Assembly (NCBI GenBank): GCA_014843695.1
Contig: CM026400.1
Coordinates: forward strand, 16,072,294 to 16,136,293
Length of the DNA stretch: 64,000 bases
Reading direction: 5' to 3'
From: Archivesica marissinica
Lineage: Eukaryota > Mollusca > Bivalvia > Venerida > Vesicomyidae
This document shows positions 58,754 through 64,000 of the stretch, one piece after another. The notes beneath the pieces are model-generated. The model did not search any database. It was not told the DNA's origin and saw only the letters and a program-made list of their open reading frames with translations. How positions within the stretch are numbered: position 1 is the stretch's first letter; every line of letters begins with the position of its first letter. Made by a program: the position numbers and the translations under genes.

Positions 58754-59725
58754 GTATGTATAGCTTTAATCTGTTCAATGAGAGGAAACTTCTGAATGAA
58801 TTGGTCCATTCTCCACCCACAATGCCGGCTTCACTGAACATTACAGTAGGTGGTATGTATAGCTTTAATCTGTTCAATGAGAGGAAACTTCTGAATGAAT
58901 TGGTCCATTCTCCACCCACAATGCCGGCTTTACTGAACATTACAGTAGGTGGTATGTATAGCTTTAATCTGTTCAATGAGAGGAAACTTCTGAATGAATT
59001 GGTCCATTCTCCACCCACAATGCCGGCTTCACTGAACATTACAGCAGGTGGTATATATAGCTTTAATCTGTTCAATGAGAGGAAACTTCTGAATGAATTG
59101 GTCCATTCTCCACCCACAATGCCGGCTTCACTGAACATTACAGTAGTATGTATAGCTTTAATCTGTTCAATGAGAGGAAACTTCTGAATGAATTGGTCCA
59201 TTCTCCACCCACAATGCCGGCTTCACTGAACATTACAGTAGTATGTATAGCTTTAATCTGTTCAATGAGAGGAAACTTCTGAATGAATCGGTGCATTCTC
59301 CACCCACAATGCCGGCTTCACTGAACATTACATGTATAGCTTTAATCTGTTCAATGAGAGGAAACTTCTGAATGAATTGGTCCATTCTCCACCCACAATG
59401 CCGGCTTTGTTTGTTTCTTTAATCTGTCAATGAAGAACTTCTGAATGAATTGGTCCATTCTCCGCCACATGCCGTCTTCACTGAACATTACAGCAGGTGG
59501 TATGTATAGCTTTAATCTGTTCAATGAGAGGAAACTTCTGAATGAATTGGTCCATTCTCCACCCACAATGCCGGCTTCACTGAACATTACAGCAGGGGGT
59601 ATGTATAGCTTTAATCTGTTCAATGAGAGGAAACTTCTGAATGAATTGGTCCATTCTCCACCCACAATGCCGGCTTCACTGAACATTACAGCAGGTGGTA
59701 TATATAGCTTTAATCTGTTCAATTA
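58678..59725 (+). repeat. 99-bp minisatellite copying the exon 13 end and donor, about 11 copies
   Basis: Each unit comprises exon-derived AATGAGAGGAAACTTCTGAA through ACATTACAGTAGGTG, then GTATGTATAGCTTTAATCTG and TTC. The first four to five units are 99 bp and keep the exon frame open (RKLLNELVHSPPTMPASLN repeated). Later units lose GTGG (95 bp) or more; the ninth is scrambled. The last three again look intact. Copies are nearly identical, so the expansion is young. Confidence 0.93.
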
Positions 59726-59786
59726 AATGATAATTTAAAAATTCAAAAGTTTAAATTGCACATTTGAATTACAATTGTTTAGTTGA

Positions 59787-59882
59787 TACTGGGGAGAGGC
59801 CAAGCACAAAGCGCAGGACCACCGTAGAGGATGGAAAGCTGTAGTCAAGGCCCTATGTTCCAGACAGGACGAAGAGGGATAA
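59787..59882 (+). pseudogene. C-terminal fragment of a LINE reverse-transcriptase ORF
   Basis: The frame YWGEAKHKAQDHRRGWKAVV followed by KALCSRQDEEG and a stop resembles the C-terminus of non-LTR retrotransposon ORF2 proteins (A.DR..W..L..ALC....EE). The in-frame TGA just before shows it is a 5'-truncated remnant. The clade cannot be determined from 31 residues. Confidence 0.5.
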
Positions 59883-59896
59883 AGCAAAATGTTGAT

Positions 59897-60129
59897 ACAA
59901 ACTTTATTTAGCTTGATTGCGAAACAAGTTCTTACAATTTATATTAATCACTCTCAAGACCTCATTCCTGATGGAATCCATCACCATGATTGTGAGAGAT
60001 GAGACAACGTGGAATTTATTTTAAATGTCTTGCCTAAGGGCACAATATTAACAGCTCCAACGGGGCTCAAACTCCAGTCCTTTCGCACCTGAAGTGAACG
60101 CGCTACCACTGTGCTATCACAACTTTCTG
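59897..60129 (-). mobile_element. SINE-C copy, full length
   Basis: Antisense, from ACTTTATTTAGCTTGATTGC to the head CACTGTGCTATCACAAC. It follows the LINE fragment by 14 bp. Confidence 0.85.
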
Positions 60130-60226
60130 GAATTACATATGTATACAATAATACCATGTAGCCCAGAGTAACCTGTTGTCCTAGAAACAATTTGTCGTGT
60201 ATTTAAACTCTGTTGGAGAAAAAAGT

Positions 60227-60495
60227 TATGTTATGTTATATTTCGGGTTTTACGCCTGCATCAGCACCATTTTGGGCTATATCGCCGGCGGGCAGTTTAC
60301 TTAACAACACCTTTCCTGGGCAGGCTCCAGCGGTTAACCAGTACTTGGGTGCACCAACCTCCGTAAGAAACTGCCAACTTTTTCATATAAATGAGACACG
60401 GCCTGAGCGGGGCTCGAACCCGTGAACATCAGTGATGATAGGTTACAGTGGTATACAAGTCAGCGACCTTAACCACTCGACCACGGAGGCGGACA
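60227..60495 (-). mobile_element. SINE-D copy with perfect 12-bp target-site duplication
   Basis: Antisense copy flanked by GGAGAAAAAAGT at 60,215-60,226 and 60,496-60,507. The head has the B box CGGGTTCGAGCCCCGC and long variable arm. The intact duplication shows retroposition and defines both ends of the family. Confidence 0.9.
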
Positions 60496-60665
60496 GGAGA
60501 AAAAAGTAATATGACGTCATGTCTATTGCATTTCCTTAGATGAATGTATGTGTCCTCATTGCAATTTCACATGAGGGTTTCCAACTAATGATATGCAACT
60601 TACACGCTTAAAGCTACGGACATGCGCATTCGCATTATTAGGCAACGTTCGTACACGCCTTTTCT

Positions 60666-60893
60666 CGTTGTGATAGCGCAGTGGTAGCGCGTTCTCTTCA
60701 GGTGCGAAATGTCCGGAGTTCGAGCCCACTGGAGCCGATACGATTGTGCCCTTAGGCAAGGCATTTAAATTCCAGATTGCCACTTCTCTATCCCTCGTGG
60801 CGATGGATTCCATCAGGAATGAGGTCTTGAGAGTGATTAATATAAGTTGTAAGAATTTGTTTCGCAATCGAGCTAAAATAAATTTGTATAAAC
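60666..60893 (+). mobile_element. SINE-C copy, full length, sense
   Basis: GTTGTGATAGCGCAGTGGTA, anticodon arm around CTCTTCAGGTGCGAA, B box GGAGTTCGAGCCCACTGGAG, CCCTTAGGCAAGGCATTTAA, tail to AAATTTGTATAAAC. Confidence 0.88.
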
Positions 60894-60913
60894 ATTGGTT
60901 CTTATTCATGGCA

Positions 60914-61166
60914 TTAACACTTTCAGCGCCCAATAAATTCAGAACATGTGCAAACAACATAGATCCAGATCAGCTGAGTCATAAACGTAGCATCAGATCA
61001 GGATCTATGTTGTTTGCTATACCGACAGGTGCTTCAGCTCCACTGTCTGAAGAGCAATCAGCATAGAGCCTGATCAAATGGCACGTTTTGTTCGCTCTGA
61101 TCTGGTTCTCTGCTTTTTTGCAATGTCGCATTTGCGTTTATACGACATTGGCGATGAAAGAGTTAA
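60914..61166. mobile_element. TTAA-flanked MITE (type 3)
   Basis: Left end TTAACACTTTCAGCGCC, right end GGCGATGAAAGAGTTAA. An internal perfect inverted repeat pairs CAAACAACATAGATCC with GGATCTATGTTGTTTG. It has TTAA borders as in the other two families here but unrelated sequence. It ends about 65 bp before exon 14. Confidence 0.72.
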
Positions 61167-61231
61167 ATAGACTACTCTTTTTTTTCAATTATAGCTCGTA
61201 AAATATCCATGGCATGTTTTTCACGTTTTAG

Positions 61232-61402
61232 GTACAGGTTTTATCGGTTCATTATCTCAGCTAAACATGTGGTCGGATATCAATGCATATAGCCCATCAG
61301 ATACGAACACGTGTTTCAAAGCGTCCAAAGGCGATGTGATTAGCTGGAGACAGGTGTCAGACGTTGATGGATCTTTTATAATAACGAAAAGCTATTGTGA
61401 CG
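61232..61402 (+). CDS. Exon 14: C-terminal part of LamG/pentraxin-like domain
   Basis: Phase 1-1, 171 nt, acceptor TTCACGTTTTAG, donor G|GTAAGA. Joined to exon 13 it reads ITVGGTGFIGSLSQLNMWSD, then NTCFKASKGDVISWRQ and FIITKSYCDG. G-F-I-G-x-L-x-x-L-N-M-W is the typical last core strand of pentraxin/LamG domains. Two cysteines at the C-end probably close the domain. The exit phase 1 means that at least one further exon lies beyond the window. Confidence 0.88.
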
Positions 61403-61532
61403 GTAAGAAAAATAGTCTAAATATGTAAATTTATGTTATGGAGCATTAATTGGAACATTTATGGTAAATAATATGTCCGAACGCGAAGCGGAATGTTGTC
61501 GATTGCAATTCACTACACTTAAATGAGCGACA

Positions 61533-61625
61533 TGACTGGTTTTTCAATTACCTCCCTTGACAGATAATTTCTGAATTGTACATTGGTCCTTTTGGTTGGA
61601 ATCCTTTGTTTTTACTGTTGTTCCA
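61533..61625 (+). repeat. Dispersed repeat, inverse copy of 46,625-46,730
   Basis: CTGGTTTTTCAATTACCTCC and GGAATCCTTTGTTTTTACTG match the reverse complement of the segment in intron 8. Confidence 0.65.
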
Positions 61626-61766
61626 TAAACAGATACTGCGATAAAATGTAATCATATCAAAATAATGCTAATTGATTATCAAAATAATGCTAATTGATTA
61701 ATAACAAATTTTTACAGTAAATTAATTATAATACTTTGCATATACTGTAGGATATTCTGTCGATAT

Positions 61767-61874
61767 TTAACCCATTCAACCCTTAGTAACTGACATGGAC
61801 TGGTCCATGATATTTATTTAGACCAATCAATTAATAAGAAAATTACATTTGGACCAGTTCATTTATCAAAATGT
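61767..61874 (+). mobile_element. TTAA-type MITE (type 1), left part only
   Basis: TTAACCCATTCAACCCTTAG to CATTTATCAAAATG. The remainder is replaced by the 40-bp array. Confidence 0.7.
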
Positions 61875-61885
61875 CTCTTATTCCA

Positions 61886-62406
61886 GAAGCATTGCGGGTT
61901 CTGTTACATGACCGGTGACATAGCACCGGCATTGCGGGTTCTGATACATGACCGGTGACATAGCACCGGCATTGCGGGTTCTGTTACATGATCGGTAACA
62001 TAGCACCGGCATTGCGGGTTCTGTTACATGACCGGTGACATAGCACCGGCATTGCGGGTTCTGTTACATGACCGGTGACATAGCACCGGCATTGCGGGTT
62101 CTGTTACATGACCGGTGACATAGCACCGGCATTGCGGGTTCTGTTACATGACCGGTGACATAGCACCGGCATTGCGGGTTCTGTTACATGACCGGTGACA
62201 TAGCACCGGCATTGCGGGTTCTGTTACATGACCGGTGACATAGCACCGGCATTGCGGGTTCTGTTACATGACCGGTGACATAGCACCGGCATTGCGGGTT
62301 CTGTTACATGACCGGTGACATAGCCACGGCATTGCGGGTTCTGTTACATGACCGGTGACATAGCACCGGCATTGCGGGTTCTGTTACATGACCGGTGACA
62401 TAGCAC
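61886..62406. repeat. 40-bp minisatellite, 13 copies
   Basis: CATTGCGGGTTCTGTTACAT then GACCGGTGACATAGCACCGG, almost without variation. CCGGTGACATAGCACCGG is partly self-complementary. CpG sites are kept in nearly all units, which suggests recent amplification. Confidence 0.95.
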
Positions 62407-62429
62407 CGATACATCATTGGACCTCTGTT

Positions 62430-62722
62430 TAGTTTTACGTTTATTTATCGTCGCTACCGGTTGCCCATATGAGAGATGCCTCATGAGATTAGAGATTAGT
62501 CATTTTAGATTTTTGGAGGATAGTGCAATGATACAGACAGAGACCCATTCCAGAGTCTCCTCTGGTTCTTTTACGTGCACGCTGTAAAGCACTGACAGGA
62601 GACCTCGGTTTAAAGTCCCATCTGAAAGACTGTTAATTTAATTAGGGTCAGACTGGAGATCAAACCTGCGATCCCTGGATTACCAGTCCAGCATGCTTTC
62701 ACTGGACTACAGATCCATCTGT
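62430..62722 (-). mobile_element. SINE-A copy, full length
   Basis: Antisense, with a short duplication GAGATTAGAGATTAG in the 3' part. Flanking TGTTTAGTTT at 62,426 and 62,731 may be the target-site duplication. Confidence 0.83.
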
Positions 62723-62845
62723 TATTTGTTTAGTTTAATAAAATGTTACTGCTTTATATACACGTACGTATACATCAATACAAAGTTTGAAAAAAAAGTA
62801 ATTAGTAAAATTTAATGAGTCGGGCCACAGGTTGATTGGTTTGTG

Positions 62846-62882
62846 TTTTTACGTTTATTTATCGTCATTAAAATATGAGCGA
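62846..62882 (-). mobile_element. SINE-A tail fragment
   Basis: TTTACGTTTATTTATCGTC then ATATGAGCGAC, joined directly to a SINE-D fragment. Confidence 0.55.
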
Positions 62883-63083
62883 CGGGCAGTTTACCTAACA
62901 ACACCTTTCTTGGGCAGGCTACAACGGTTAGCCAGTACTTGTTGCACCAACCTCCATAAGATACAGCCAACCTTTTCATACATGGTCTGAGCGGGGCTCG
63001 AACCTGTGAACATTAGTGATGATAAGCTACAGTGGTTTACAAGTCAGCGACCGTAATCACTCGACCACGGAGGCTGACTACAA
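62880..63083 (-). mobile_element. SINE-D fragment
   Basis: Antisense. It starts inside the body (GGGCAGTTTACCTAACAACA) and includes the whole head (GGGGCTCGAACCTGTGAAC, ACTCGACCACGGAGGC). The tail is missing. Confidence 0.75.
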
Positions 63084-63189
63084 CATTTGGTAATCGAATA
63101 TCGGTTTACAGTTCCATCCGAAAGGCTATCAATATTATAATGACGGGACGAGGGTAGTGCTCGTGACCCTCGAATTGCAGACGAACCTA

Positions 63190-64000
63190 TTAACTCTTTC
63201 CCTCATAGAAGCACCTCTTGACACCATTACCAATACGACATACATTGACAAAGTAGTAGCCAACCAATGTTCATAATAATGGCCAGAATCTCATGTAGTC
63301 CCAGTAATATCTATGGAGGTGGGATAGATATGTCGACTACTTATCCACTGCATGATAGCTAAATGACTCGTTTGTATGGAGATATAACAGTATATTACCT
63401 AAATCTCTATGTAGTCCCAGTAATATCTATGGAGGTGGGATAGATATGGCAACTACTTATCCACTGCATGATAGCTAAATGGCTGTCATTTGTATGGAGA
63501 TATAATAGTATATTAACCTAAATCTCTATGTAGTCCCAGTAATATCTATGGAGGTGGGATAGATATGGCGACTACTTATCCACTGCATCATAGCTAAATG
63601 GCTGTCATTTGTATGGCGATATAATAGTATATTAACCTAAATCTCTATGTAGTCCCAGTAATATCTATGGAGGTGGGATAGATATGGCGACTACTTATCC
63701 ACTGCATGATAGCTAAATGACTGTCATTTGTATGGTGATATAATATTATATTAACCTAAATCTCTATGTAGTCCCAGTAATATCTATGGAGGTGGGATAG
63801 ATATGGCCACTACTTATCCACTGCATGATAGCTAAATGGCTGTCATTTGTATGGAGATATAATATTATATTACCCTAAATCTCTATATAGTCCCAGTAAT
63901 ATCTATGGAGGTGGGATAGATATGGCGACTACTTATCCACTGCAGGATAGCTAAATGGCTGTCATTTGTATGGAGATATAATAGTATATTAACCTAAATC
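63190..64000. mobile_element. TTAA-type MITE (type 2) with internal 119-bp tandem expansion, open at window end
   Basis: Left end TTAACTCTTTCCCTCATAGA, then at least six copies of the 119-bp internal unit (AGTCCCAGTAATATCTATGG, GGGATAGATATGGCGACTAC). The right terminus lies beyond 64,000. Confidence 0.75.

Larger units (their letters stand above)
28897..61402 (+). other. Partial gene: SVEP1-like extracellular mosaic protein, 14 exons visible
   Basis: Fourteen exons with AG/GT borders join with consistent phases (2-1, 1-1, 1-1, 1-1, 1-1, 1-1, 1-1, 1-0, 0-1, 1-1, 1-1, 1-2, 2-1, 1-1). Together they give 2,495 nt, about 831 codons, without a stop. Domain order is HYR(C-half)-CCP-CCP-HYR-CCP-CCP-linker with RKKR-GCC2/GCC3 x2-LamG/pentraxin-like. 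Known members with this module set are secreted or matrix adhesion proteins such as SVEP1. Function here is inferred from architecture only. Neither start nor stop codon is in view. Coding sequence is under 8 percent of the span; the rest is mostly tandem repeats and SINE/MITE insertions. Confidence 0.85.

Overview
The window is eukaryotic nuclear DNA, most likely from a marine invertebrate and probably a mollusc. Multi-exon GT-AG gene structure, several tRNA-derived SINE families, TTAA- and TA-flanked MITEs and very heavy minisatellite content all point that way. The species assignment is an inference. No bacterial-style operons, CRISPR arrays or functional tRNA/rRNA genes were seen.

Layout. 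Positions 1-8,060 hold SINEs, a 90-bp minisatellite and two TTAA-flanked MITEs; no exon was found there. Positions 8,073-25,945 are one satellite block built from 36-bp and 29-bp units. It has a higher-order period of about 5,385 bp and runs into a 1,000-N assembly gap (25,946-26,945). A 27-bp array and a 68/69-bp array follow.

From 28,897 to 61,402 on the + strand I assembled 14 exons (2,495 nt, about 831 codons) of one large extracellular mosaic gene. All intron phases agree from exon to exon. The domain order is HYR(C-half)-Sushi-Sushi-HYR-Sushi-Sushi-linker with an RKKR site-two GCC2/GCC3 (ephrin-receptor-like) modules-LamG/pentraxin-like domain. This resembles SVEP1-type proteins (sushi, VWA, EGF and pentraxin domain-containing). 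The gene is open at both ends: the N-half of the first HYR domain and everything after the LamG domain lie outside what can be seen.

The most unusual property is how the introns are built. Several minisatellites are amplified copies of this gene's own splice junctions. The 68/69-bp array repeats the exon 1 acceptor plus exon start. The 65-bp array of about 3.9 kb repeats the 3' end of exon 8. The 39-bp array is about 43 tandem copies of the exon 10 acceptor fused to a MITE end. The 34-bp array abuts the exon 11 acceptor. The 99-bp array repeats the exon 13 end together with its donor and keeps frame. Exon 7 has decayed copies of its acceptor and 5' end upstream, and a SINE target-site duplication has doubled the exon 9 donor. 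A 3.5-kb intronic array of 25-bp units carries dozens of CRE-like octamers. The last 2.5 kb hold a 40-bp array, SINE fragments and a third TTAA-MITE with internal tandem expansion.
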